Of a stretch of DNA of 64,000 nucleotides, positions 1 to 10,439 are shown one piece after another. The stretch lies in assembly GCA_033065855.1 (NCBI GenBank), contig JAVXUO010001270.1, positions 186,001 to 250,000 on the forward strand, in the 5' to 3' direction. The notes beneath the pieces were generated by a model. The model worked only from the letters and a program-made list of their open reading frames with translations, did not search any database and was not told the DNA's origin. This DNA is from Escallonia rubra. Lineage: Eukaryota; Streptophyta; Magnoliopsida; Escalloniales; Escalloniaceae. Position 1 is the stretch's first letter; every line of letters begins with the position of its first letter. The position numbers and the translations under genes were made by a program.

Positions 1-2160
1 AACCTCTCTACTTGTGTAATCAAGGTATCGATTGATAACGTCGTAGACCACTTTCAGTGCCATAGTTGTTATTTAGTTTTTGTCTTTCCTCTGTTTACTT
101 AACTTTATTCTTTCTTCTCAGGTGTGGGAACCAACCAAACTCTTTCTGCTAAAGGCAAAAAAGAATGTTATCACCGAAGGAAATCCCAAAAAAAATTGGG
201 TAAAGAGAGAATTGATGACCGAAGCTCAATAGCCAAAACTGATGGGCATGCGACCGCGCCAAACTAAAAGTCAATCAGCTCAGACTGATGCACCAGTTCA
301 TAGCGCAGAAAATCTAGCATCCAGAGTTGTTGAGGAAGATGAAGAAGAGGAAGACAATACTCCTCTTATTAAAGGAAAAACACAAAACCATCAGAACAAC
401 TTGCTTCTGAATCAGTTGATCCAGGATTGAAAGAGAAGCAATTCCTTTAAAGATGGTTCTGCCTGATACATCGACTGCTCGGCCTATTTCATCAGTTCCT
501 AAGCCTGCTTCACTAAACTCTCCCATATTAGCAACTATTTCTATTTTAAGCAAGATGAATGAACATATTTTAACCTGCACCACAAGCTTCGATCGACAAG
601 GGAAATGCTCCAGTGGTTGAGATGCCGACCACTGCTCTGCCACTATCTCCCAACTTGCATGTATCTACTGTTAAAGCTTCAAGTGTGGAGACTGCCACTG
701 CACTTACCCGGGGTAAATCGCTTACGACGAATACTCATAGCCGAGTACAAAAAATGGTTGATCCTAAAAGGCAAAAGACTCTTGCTCCCAGGACTCGCTA
801 TGGCCTTCGAATGACGCCTTTGAAAATTTCTTTCACAGTCTATGCATTATTCAATTTATGATTTTTTTTATGCTATAACTAATGAGATCTTACAGAATTT
901 TCATGGGATGTTCATCGATCTTGACCAAGAATAGGATCAGCCAGAGGAACCCCAATGGGCAGAAAACGAATCTAACCTTTTCGCAGCTGCAGATTCGCCA
1001 GGTATCCTAATAAACATTTTGAATCCTCATCAGGCGCTTTCTCAGGTGGAATCAATGAGACATTCTTTGACCAGGTTAAGGAAAATTCTCTTTCCAAGCC
1101 TTTTTTGTTTCTGCTACAAATAAAAGGCTTGTTACGCTCGTATGTTTATCATATGTAATTTGTTCATCTTATTTACCATACGTTTTACAGAACGAATCGG
1201 TATCATGGGATGTATATGGCGACATCGGATCTGGCGAGAATCAATCTATAAGCTCCAATTTACTCCCATGGAGACTACTGGACCTTCATCCACCACAAAC
1301 ATTCCTGAAGCTGGTCCAGATGAGGTTCCTAGAACCATTATTTACGACAATGTCGATCCCCTCCCAAGAGCTCTTTCCTTTTGGTTTCTCAATAAAGGAT
1401 ACTCCTTTTATACTGCAACAGGCTGCTTCAATCATCTATTCTCTGCCTCCACATGTTGAGTCTTCTCAAGCAACTCCTACTCCTCAACCGTCTATGCCCC
1501 TCACGTCAAGTCTTCTCGAACGATTTCAACTCCTTAGCTGACCTTGGTGACCCCACGTAATCAGGCTATCGAGGCTGCTTTGGTTTCTTTCAGAGAGCTG
1601 CTAGCTCATGATCTTACAAGCATCTCAACTGATCAAACACTATCTTCCAGACTGAACGAGCTGATCGATATCCTTGCTGACGACCCATCTTTACTATTGG
1701 AGTCCCAGACATAAGCGCTAGTCAATATGAAGCCATAGGTTGGTCTTATGCCATCTTCGTGGAGTTAGGGCATGAATATCAAAGCCGAGACAACAAAAGC
1801 GATAAGGGAAATTTTTACTGTGTCTTAACATGTACAAGAAAAACAATTGTTAAATAAAAAACTCTCAGATGACATCCAACAAGTGGTCGTAGAGATCAAC
1901 ACCCTGAAAATGAGAATAGCGGAGCTAAAACAAAAGGAAAACAACATGAGACAACAAAAGTTCACCATCTATTAGGAAGCTACCGATCTGGCCAAGACTT
2001 TGTACAATCGTTCAAGGGTGACATCGCAGATTGCCTTCACCGATTGAATCATCTCTCAGGCAGAGACCCATTGGAAGATTTTCCAAGCAATGTTCAAGGA
2101 TCAGGTCTTATGACTTTAGTTAGCACTCTCTTTCACCTATGTACCTTGACGTTTAATGAG
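1..2160 (+). pseudogene. Antisense-ORF remnant of the minus-strand gypsy element
   Basis: Broken coding blocks on the plus strand, opposite to the neighbouring pol. One acidic segment (242-430) contains a VVEEDEEEEDN run. A second block (about 1,190-1,540) follows a plausible intron acceptor at 1,190 (pyrimidine-rich, ending TTTTACAG). A third block near 1,560-1,715 reads QAIEAALVSFRELLAHDL and LNELIDILADD, then stops. Tat-lineage Ty3/gypsy elements are known to carry an extra, often antisense, intron-bearing ORF between pol and the 3' LTR, and the position and orientation fit that. I could not assign a domain; the C-terminal helical part resembles tails of plant-mobile-domain proteins, but this is inference. 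A captured host gene is the alternative. Confidence 0.4.
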
Positions 2161-2199
2161 CATTTTCCCTTATGCCGGTTTGTTTAATTTTTGACCATT

Positions 2200-3235
2200 C
2201 TATTTTCGTAAGCATGTGGTCTTTATATTTATGCTTTGCATTTTTTAGCCTCTTAGGCTAGTGCAATGTTGCTCTGTCGTTAGGTTCAAAACCTTCCCAC
2301 ATAGAGGGGAAGTACTTCTTTGGAAAATGCCCATTGATTGGTTTGAAATGAACCTGCCCTTTCGAAGACTTTAGCTAGTGCGCCTTCCTAGTTTGGAGAC
2401 CATTTTTCAAACTTAGGATCTTTGCTGCCGATGGGCGAGAGACTTTTCCATACTAAGTTGCTCAATACGAACGATTTAGGCAACACCTTTTTGTTGTAAG
2501 ATCTGCCAACTTTCAACTTCTGTGCATGTAACTTATCCAAGGCATCCAATCGATGCTCGTCTAAATCTTCTAATTTGATTGTCATAGCTTCGTTGTAATC
2601 TGTAACCGGCAAATTACTTTGCATGGCCACTCAAAAAAATTTCACCGTTATTTCCATAGGCGATACTGGATCATGTCCATATGTCAAGGCATATGACATA
2701 ACTCTCGTACTTGTTATAGGAGAAGTCCAAAATGCTTATAATACCTCAGATAACAATCATGCCTATCACTCGGTGTATCCTCAATCGTTCTCTCCATGAT
2801 ATGCTTTATAGATTTATTTGTAGCTTCGGCCTGCCCATTGGCATGGGCATAATACGGGGTTGAATTTAGGATAGTAAATTTATATTCTTTGCAAGCTCAA
2901 CTATTTGCCCTCCAGTAAAACAGAACCCCGATCGGCGGTGATTGTTTGAGGTAAATTGAATCGATGAAATATATTTTCTTTAATAAAGTTCACCACATCT
3001 TCTTGACTAACTGACTTCATTTCTCGGTCCACTTTGTAAAGTTATCAGTTGCTACGATAATGAAGCATGTTGTTTGGAAGATTAAGGGTGAATCTGCCCT
3101 ATCAAATCCATCGCCCAACCACAAAACGGTCATGGTTTTACTATCGATTGTAAATCAATACATGGTGCTCGATGAATAACTCCATGCTTTTGGCATCTTT
3201 GGCAACCTTTTGCATATTTTATGTAATCCTCCATT
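2200..3235 (-). pseudogene. Ty3/gypsy integrase remnant
   Basis: Read on the minus strand, it starts with a zinc-binding block (GCQRCQKHGVIHRAP, about 3,235-3,170), then the core (AMDLIG; IIVATDNFTKW in pieces; EDVVNFIKENIFHRF; ITADRGSVF), then NGQAEATNKSI and TYGHDPV, and ends with a clean C-terminal ORF (2,630-2,388) with DYNEAMTIKLEDLDEHRLDAL and GSKDPKFEKWSPN. The order is that of a Tat-type gypsy integrase. Several frameshifts and stops separate the blocks, so it is dead. It is the 3' part of the same pol as the RT and RNase H blocks at higher coordinates. Confidence 0.85.
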
Positions 3236-3724
3236 ATCATCGGCCAGTAATGACCATGCCTTCGGATCAACCATCTCATCTTCACAGCCAATTAATGTGC
3301 TCTGCAAATGCTTTCATGTACTTCGACCATTACTTGCATGGCTTCGGTTTTTCTAAGGCACAACAATGACCTTCTGGCATTCTCTTGAAATAATCATCAT
3401 TCAGCATAAATATTTCACTGCTCACAGTTTTACCTTTCCATCCACCTTAGGCTGTGGGTTTTGCAAGAACTGAATTATTGACAATCTCCAATCGTCTTGA
3501 ACCACATCAGCTGGATTAACCATTTCAATTTGTTTGTACCTTTCTCCAATTGATAGTAGATGTATCAATACTTTAACCCAATGTTCAATAACGCCTCTTG
3601 GAATTCTTAATCCTGATGCTAGTTATGTCATAACGTTGGAATCGTTATTTTCGATCCAGGAATGTGTGTTATAGTCGATCATCAAATTTGCTTAATAGAT
3701 ACATAGCATAACTGAAATACATTT

Positions 3725-4483
3725 TTAGACCGGCCGCACAAATTTGAATTCCCTGTTCAATTGCTTTACAACCAATTGGGAATCACTACAAACTTTTACG
3801 TTCATCACACGTATTTTCAATAATTTCTCCAAGTTGATCATCAATGCTTTGTACTTAGCTTGGTTCTTCACACAATCTTGAGTGATCTGAAATGCAAATT
3901 GATGGATAAATCCTACAGTTGATATCAACACTACTCTGGCCCCAGCTCCATCACTTATCTGTGATCAATCATACGTCATTTTCCAAGGAACGATACCAAT
4001 GTAAAGTTCCTCTTCTTTCATATCCTCACTAGGATAATCTGCCAAAAAGTCAGCAAGTACTTGGCCTTTAACAGCCTTTTAAGGAACGTATGTTAAACTA
4101 TAATCTATTAAGCCTACTATCCGATTGCCCATTTTACCTCTCAACACTGGCCTTGTTAGTATATATTATTTTAGATCAGTCCGTGCAATAAGTAACATCT
4201 GAAAGGGCAGCAAATAGTGTCTAAGTTTGACAGCAGTATGGTATAGAGTTAAACACAATTTCTCCACATCAGAGTACTTTTATTCTGTTAAATTCAATTT
4301 TTTACTGAAATAGTAAATCGACTGCTTGTAGCCTTGATTATTTTCCTGGGATAATAAGCTGCGAAGCGAACAATCCGCCACCGATATATACAGCTTCAAC
4401 GGTTTCCCAGCCCTTGGGGCCATGGAAGCTGGATCAGATAATCTATGATCAGTTGAAAAGCCTGTTGATGTTCTGGTTCCCAT
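3725..4483 (-). pseudogene. Ty3/gypsy RNase H remnant
   Basis: The block at 3,931-3,725 reads NQAKYKALMINLEKLLKI then VKVCSDSQLVVKQLN, matching the RNase H core (NxAEYEAL ... DSQLVV...) of gypsy elements, with the usual Glu replaced by Lys. The piece 4,483-4,280 (GKPLKLYISVADCSLRSLLSQEN, IYYFSKKLNLTE) is the connection domain between RT and RNase H, in another frame. The two pieces are no longer joined in frame. No function is expected; the blocks date the element as old compared with the insertions inside it. Confidence 0.8.
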
Positions 4484-5604
4484 CGATACTCAGAATCCCC
4501 TTTTAGTTCTAACAAAGCTGAGATTTTTTTTGTTTTTTCCCATACCAAATTAGCAATGAATTGACATAAGAAATTGACTTGGTCAAGGAAACGCTGAAGC
4601 TCTTTCTTATTAGAAGGAGGTTTAGCATTAATAATGACTTTTGCCTTATTCTTATCGATTTCGATTCCCTTTTGATGGACTAGAAACCCTAAGAAGTGTC
4701 CTGCGGATATAGCAAATGCACACTTTAATGGGTTCATTTTCGACCCATGTTGTGTTATCCTAACAAAGGCATCCTTCGAATGTCGTAGATGTTCTTGGTG
4801 ATCATCCGAATTGACCACTACATCATCAATATACACTTCTAAATATTTTTCAATCATATCATGGACAATTAAATTCATAGCCCTCAGATAAGTGGCCTTA
4901 GCATTTTTTTAAACCATTCAAACGTTCCAATCGATTCTAGACATCGCAATGCAGTTTTATGAATGTCATCTTGATCAATAAATATTTTATTATACCTAAC
5001 GTTACCATCCATAAATGACATTATTGCATCCTTTGGTGCTGAATCAACTAACAAGTCTACTACATGCATCACATATTGGTCTTTAGGAGTGGTAGTGTTT
5101 AAGTTTTTAAAATCGATGCATAATTCATAACTTACCATTCTTCTTTAAGACATGAACAATATTTAATAACCATTTGACATACCTTGTAGGTCTGATGAAA
5201 TTCGCCTTAACTAACCTCTTGACTTCCTCTTTGACCAACATGGTTACTTTTGTCGACATCTTTCTAGGAGCTTGAATAAAATTCTTGAAACCTTTTTTTA
5301 TCAGCAACCTATGTTCGACGAGTCTTATGTCCAAGCCTGACATCTCTTCATAGCTCTAGGCAAAACAATCTTTATACTCTTTCACCGTTATTGTTATTTT
5401 TTCCTGCACGTCATTTGGCAATCAAAAACTGATAAAGATAGGCTGTGGGTCAGCCTCCGTGCCCAAATTGGTTTCTAGCAATAGGTCTTGAACCTCTGCC
5501 TCTAGGTCATCCAATTTTACTACAAGAAGGGTTTTTAGCGATGGACTTTTAGCAACTGAAAACAATATGTCGCTAAAAGGAACTTTCACTACGGATAAAA
5601 CCAT
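4396..5604 (-). pseudogene. Ty3/gypsy reverse transcriptase remnant
   Basis: Three overlapping frames cover the RT. 5,604-5,422 ends in the pre-RT linker (NLGTEADPQPIFIS). 5,343-5,125 holds EMSGLDIRLVEHRL and VKANFIRPTRYVKWL. 5,138-4,884 holds CIDFKNLNTTTPKDQY and SFMDGN. 4,878-4,396 holds the catalytic VYIDDVVV box followed by LKMNPLKCAF-like and GHFLGFLVHQKGIEID. These are the RT motifs of Tat/Retand-type gypsy elements in the correct order. Frameshifts near 5,130 and 4,880 break it. No protease or gag C-terminus is present upstream because a CACTA sequence starts at 5,518. Confidence 0.9.
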
Positions 5605-5883
5605 CGGTAATTATCCGTCGCTAAAAGTATTTACCGATGGGGATACCCGTCGCTAAAAACCTTTACCAACGGTGTTTTAGTGACGAAAATTCTGTCGCTA
5701 AAAGCTTTTAAAATATTTTCTATTTTTTGGCCAAAATTCTGTAGAAAAATTTTAGCGACAGAATACGTCCGTCGCCAAAAAAACCATCGCTATAGCCTTT
5801 AAGATGGCCTTTTAGCAATAGATCATTTTGTCGCGAAAACTTCTGTCGTGCTTTCAGCGACGGACATTTCTCGTCACTAAAAG

Positions 5884-6050
5884 TCCAGTTATAAAAACAT
5901 TCTTCCTTCTCTCTCTTTCTCTCTCTCTCTCCATTTTTCTCACTCTTTCTCTCTCTTCTCCTGTGCCCACCAGGCAACTGCCTTTGGCGATCTCCCCTAG
6001 TGACCCCCCCCTCCGACGACAGCCCCCCAAGACACCACTGCCTTTCCATA
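5884..6050 (+). repeat. (CT)n-rich tract in CACTA element
   Basis: Imperfect CT/TTCTCT repeats followed by a C-rich stretch. Likely untranslated leader or spacer of the CACTA element. The open frames crossing it come from the simple sequence. Confidence 0.6.
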
Positions 6051-6055
6051 GCTCT

Positions 6056-6365
6056 TAATTAGCGCTAATCAACATTGATTAACCCTAATTAACTGTTAAT
6101 TAAACTCTAATTAAAACTAATTAGCATTAAGTTAGCCCTAATCACCCCTAATTAACCTAAGTAAACCCTAATTGCCTTGATAAATCCTAATTAACCTATT
6201 TAAACCCCAATTACTCTAAATAAACCATAATTAGCCCTGATAAACTCTAACTAAACCCTAATGAACCTTAAATAGCCCTGATTAACCCAAATGAACTCAA
6301 TTAACCCTAACTTAACCCTAATTAATCCCTAATACATTCCAATCAATTATCCTAAATACAACCTA
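6056..6365. repeat. Degenerate CCCTAATTAA-type repeat array
   Basis: About 300 bp made of variants of a roughly 10-base unit (CCCTAATTAA, ACCCTAATTA, CCTAATTAAC). It contains CCCTAA as in plant telomeric DNA, but the spacing is not the 7-bp telomeric unit and AATTAA is inserted. It lies inside the CACTA element upstream of its transposase, so it is element sequence, not an interstitial telomere. No gene. Confidence 0.7.
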
Positions 6366-7135
6366 ACCCTAATTATATACATAAACCACATCACAATCAC
6401 AAGTGGGACAATATCAACTTCGCGAATAAACTCCATATTCCACTGAGAAACGTGAGTCGGCTTCTCGCATTCGAAATATTCGTTGTTATTTTGTGAAGTC
6501 CATTGAAAACCAGTTGGTCCAACTCGTTGTCGAAAAATTCTAATTAAAGTGAATCATTTTGGTTATGGCATGTTCTTGCAAATTAACTTAATGATTTCAT
6601 CTTTCTGAAATTTTGAACGCATTCATGCATAAAAACTAATTACAAACTAATTCTTTGTTACTCATTACAAACTAATTCTTTGTAATGAGCCTTCGGATGT
6701 TCAGTTTGGACAATTTGGAAAAGTTAAGCGTTTATAAAACAGTATATCGACTCATGCTCCATGTTTTATGTCTTAGATATTCGGTACACGTTCTCCAATG
6801 TTTCTCCAGGTGCATACAAATCTGGTGTTCTAACATTTATTAAATCTTGCAAGAGCAAGATTAGACGAATGTTATGACACCTAATCGATGTCATGTACTT
6901 GGAGAAATACAGGGAGGTGCTGCCGAATTTTTTGTAGACATAGGACTAAGCATGAGTTGGTGATTGTTTTATAAACATGTGTTTTCCTGAATGGGATATG
7001 ACCACTATCTATTAGAGAATGGAAGGGGTATAGACATGTTGTCACATGCATGCATGCATTTTCATATCGACCCTACCTAATTATAGGTTTTAATTTAATG
7101 TGATATATAGTAATCTTAGTCGTCATGTCGGTCGA
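6366..7135 (+). other. CACTA internal sequence without recognisable gene
   Basis: AT-rich, no open frame of note. It contains a near-exact short duplication (ACAAACTAATTCTTTGT at about 6,640 and 6,667). Probably 5' non-coding sequence of the CACTA transposase gene. Confidence 0.4.
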
Positions 7136-7978
7136 TCGAAGTTAGATGAAAATGAAAAATGATGATGATTTTGAGGATTGCGTCGATGAATTTCTCGAGT
7201 TTGCTTACGCTCATCCTGCATATGTTGCCTTGAGAAGATAAGGTGTTCGTGCAGTAAATGTGAGTTGTTGTATTAGAGAAAAGAATGGTGGTAAAATGAC
7301 ATCTTTTCGGATCCAATTTTATGGGTGGATACACAAGGTGGACGCCACACGGGGAAACGGTAGTACTGTCATCCAACCCTGCTTGTCAAACTGAAGTTAG
7401 GGTGGAGGCACAGTATGATTATTGAGATTGATTATATATGTTGGGCATGCTAATTTTGACTGGGGCGACTACCGCGGTGGTGACAGTCCATAACAACCGA
7501 AAGAAGGGGCTCATTAGTTTTATGATTTGTTAAGAGACACCGAAGAGCCATTGTGGGATGGAATTAGGAAACACACATGGTTGTATGTGGTTAGTAGATT
7601 ATTATAGTTGAAATTGAACCATGGGCTGAGGGAGAAAGGATTTAACGAGTTCGTTATTTTTATCAAGGAAATTTTGCCAGATAGTGAAAAGAATAAGGAC
7701 TTGAGAAAATGTCCAGTACGTAATCATTCGAGGTATAAACCGGACAAAAGAAAGAAGAAAAACATTGCGTGGAAGGTATTGTGATATTTTTCGGTTACCC
7801 TAAGGCTTCAGTAGATGTACTACTCCTCCAATACAGTTGAACATATGAGGGCTCACTGTGAGACTCGTAGCAACGACGCTAATGTGCTGGCACAACTGCT
7901 GATGGAGAGGCGTGCACGGAGTTTGATCGCAAGCATCCAACCTTTGCTCAAGAAGTTCGAAATGTTAGACTTGGTTTA
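7136..7978 (+). pseudogene. CACTA transposase remnant (Transpos_assoc and Tnp2 parts)
   Basis: Conceptual translation gives DDFEDCVDEFLEFAYAHPAYVALR near 7,155-7,225, then GWIHKVDATRGN, matching the transposase-associated domain that precedes CACTA transposases. Further on, FYDLLRDTEEPLWDGIRKHTWLY (in pieces), GFNEFVIFIKEILPDSE, HMRAHCETRSNDAN, and finally EFDRKHPTFAQEVRNVRLGL just before 7,978, matching the conserved Tnp2 block. Stops and frameshifts are frequent (for example LL*LK near 7,600). It is oriented away from the left terminus at 5,518, as expected. Non-functional. Confidence 0.8.
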
Positions 7979-8505
7979 AAACCACTTCAATTTTACCCAC
8001 TCGTTCTGACCAAGTTCTCCACATTGGAAGGTGAATCGAGCGATATGTTCTATCATCGACTGAATACCTAATCCGTGAAAGAGGCTAAACTCGGGCATTT
8101 TCATCCCTTTTGAGATCTTCATTTGATCGATGATAACAAGATATGGCTTTCTATAGATCAGCATATCGATTGGCCTATACTGCCCAACACCGACATGGTT
8201 AAATTCATGATGTGTTTATACTACCATTCTTAGCCATATCGTTTCTCTCTCCTCAAGGTCATTTGGCCTGATTAACCCAACAGTCTCTTCGAACGTTGGA
8301 TTATCGAATCAAACATGCTTTTCCATCCCTCTCCTGTAGGGGGGAGTGTAAGCATTATCGATGCCTTGACCATCTTGACCATTTCTATTATTAGGTACTT
8401 TCAAATTATTAAGCCGAGTTGCAAGCCCTTTAGACCCATTGGTCCTAGCAAAATTTCTTTTGCTTGGGCCGAGGTCACCACTGTCGATGGGATTAGGAAT
8501 GAACC
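7976..8505 (-). pseudogene. Ty3/gypsy gag, central part (interrupted)
   Basis: Minus-strand reading gives IPNPIDSGDLGPSKRNFA, GLATRLNNLKVPNNRNGQ and NAYTPPYRRGMEKHV, then after a stop and frameshift KMPEFSLFHGLG, MIEHIARFTFQCGEL and WVKLKWF. The last blocks are the conserved gag core of Tat-type gypsy elements (PEFxxFxG ... EHIARFxxQCGE). At the upper end the frame runs directly into sequence at 30,224 if the 8,506-30,219 insertion is removed. At the lower end it is cut by the CACTA junction at about 7,978. Confidence 0.8.
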
Positions 8506-8569
8506 TGTAACGCCCAAAAAATTTAACGGTAGTTTTTTGGTAAAAATCCTAGTTGATTATTTATTTGAC

Positions 8570-8965
8570 CTTTAGTGATGAATTGGTGTGCATTGATTCT
8601 TCTAATCTTTAGCGATAATTTTTAGGAACTATAAACTGTAAATCAACGATATAAGTTATAAGCGATACTGATTTTAGTACTTAGTGACAATTATCGATAC
8701 CAAAATTTTTATCGGCAACTTTTAGCGACAATTTTTTTAGAAACCATAATTTATAGCTTAATGATAGCAGTTATAGGTGATGTCGATTTAGGTCTTAAGC
8801 GACGATTAGCCTTAATGATATTTTTAGAAGCCTTTAGAGACAATTTCGTACTTTATCGTTAGCAATGATATTATATTAACAACTTTTAGCGACAATATTC
8901 ATACACAATAGCGTCGATTTGCATGAGCAAAATTTTATCGATAACTTTTAGCGACAATTAGTTGA
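8570..8965 (+). repeat. TTTTAGCGACAATT subterminal-type repeats
   Basis: At least six copies of TTTAGCGACAAT/TTAGYGAYAAT variants about 40-70 bp apart. A related block in inverted orientation lies at about 28,000-28,330. In this position they would be U3 sequence of the outer LTR. The same core also occurs in the CACTA element at 5,518, so the motif alone is not diagnostic. Confidence 0.55.
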
Positions 8966-9505
8966 GCGCGTATTAGTTAAAGTTTATAAGAAATGTTTTG
9001 GGACTATAGCATAATTAAATTAAGTGAATACAAGGATCTGATTTTTTAGGCTTAGTCAACTCTTTATCTTTGGAAGCAAATCAGAGAGGAACAAACGAAG
9101 GGAATTATGGGGGACATTTAAACCTTACTTTAATTTGATAATCAGTTACAACTTAATCAAAAGGAAAGAAAATTACAGACAAAGAGAAAGAGAGAACATA
9201 TTACTTTTCGGTTACAGATAAGAGAGGAATAAAAAGGAGAGAAAGAGAGAGTTTGTGGGTGTGCTCGTAAAAAAGGGAGAAGAAGAAACACACACAGGAA
9301 AACAAAGAAACTGGGGCCAAACGAAGACTCGCCGAAATCTGGAAAAGTGAATCAATCTTCGGTAAGCCGTCTTGCAGATTTATTTAGTGTGTTTATATGT
9401 ATATTGCTACATATGAATACAATATGTGTGTGCAATGGGGTATAGCAATGAGAAAAAGAAGGGGGTTCGTGTAGAGGGTGCCATGATGGCTGTCGTGGTT
9501 GTGTG
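8966..9505 (+). other. Outer-LTR sequence, no gene
   Basis: Purine-rich stretches (AGAGAAAGAGAGAGTTT) and a possible splice-like CTTCGGTAAGCC near 9,360. No convincing coding region. The segment ends at TGTCACGACCCG (9,506), the end of the next insertion. Confidence 0.4.
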
Positions 9506-10078
9506 TGTCACGACCCGAACCCACCGGTAGGCCCACGAGCTAGGCACGTGACCGGTCGCAGACCCAATACACTCCAACCAAGGGCTCTGCCAGGTCTTAC
9601 TCGCTAGAATCAAAATAAGCTGCAGCGAAAATTAAAACTTCTACAACTTTAATTACATTATCATATTTTCATCTGAATACAACACTTATGCTAAACCTCT
9701 TCATAACTCCAATTTGTCAACAACTAAAACTAAATCAACAATCTAGTTATTAGTGACTCATTCAATGCAGTTCTCTATAGCTCCGTGCCAAATGCCCCTT
9801 CCTATGTTCCTCACCATCACTTTACTCTCAAACCTGAAATGATAAGTAAGGGATGAGCTTTCACGTGGTCAGTAAGTAACCAATGATTCAACCAGGTGGA
9901 CCATGGCATGCCAGAAAATAATTCACTTTAAATCATAGCAACATTTGAATCTTAAAAAATAAAGTAATCATCGGGTAAATGAAATATAGTACATGAAACA
10001 AAACTGAGGTATAAAATCATTAGCACAAAATCTCAAGATAAACAGCTTCATCCCAACATCAGTTCAAACGATATGATG

Positions 10079-10280
10079 CGGTCAGCGTACATGCCCCACT
10101 GACTAGGGCCCACAGTCCTTACCCCTTCCTGGGATAAATATTATTCGGTCAGGGTATACTCCCCCCCTGACTAGGGCCCACAATCCTTACCCCTTCATGG
10201 GATAAATATTATTCGGTCAGGGTATACGCCCCTCCTGACTAGGGCCCATAATCCCTACCCCTTCTCGGGATAAATATAAT
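10079..10280 (-). repeat. Three ~67-bp tandem repeats in LTR
   Basis: Three consecutive units start at about 10,079, 10,146 and 10,214, each with CGGTCAGSGTAYRY ... CTGACTAGGGCCCA ... CCTTACCCCTTC ... GGGATAAATATTATT. A decayed fourth follows (GTTGACCAGGACCCGA). On the minus strand it lies upstream of the AAAGCTCATCCCTT motif, the same place as the tandem repeat at 29,510 in the other LTR. Confidence 0.9.
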
Positions 10281-10439
10281 CTGTGGACGCAAGGGCGAAC
10301 TACAAGCAACAGTACTGTGCATCAACATACAAGCCCCGTTGACCAGGACCCGAAATCCAACTTTCCCCCGTTGGATATGGGGCACAGCAATCGAATAAAA
10401 CCAAATCACATTTTGATTCATCATAAACACAACCACTCA

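Larger units (their letters stand above)
5518..7978 (+). mobile_element. Truncated CACTA (En/Spm) transposon inside the gypsy element
   Basis: The left end TACTACAAGAAGG at 5,518 is one base from the CACTA consensus terminus. It is followed by many short subterminal repeats of the form CGTCGCTAAAAG / TTTTAGCGAC on both strands to about 5,880. Transposase remnants follow on the plus strand. The right terminus is missing: transposase homology stops at about 7,978, where the gypsy gag resumes on the minus strand. The gag C-terminus and protease of the host element are absent, so insertion and later deletion removed both the CACTA right end and the gypsy centre. Confidence 0.75.

Noticed and set aside
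6056-6365. Interstitial telomere
   Set aside because: Unit spacing is not 7 bp and the array lies inside a CACTA element.
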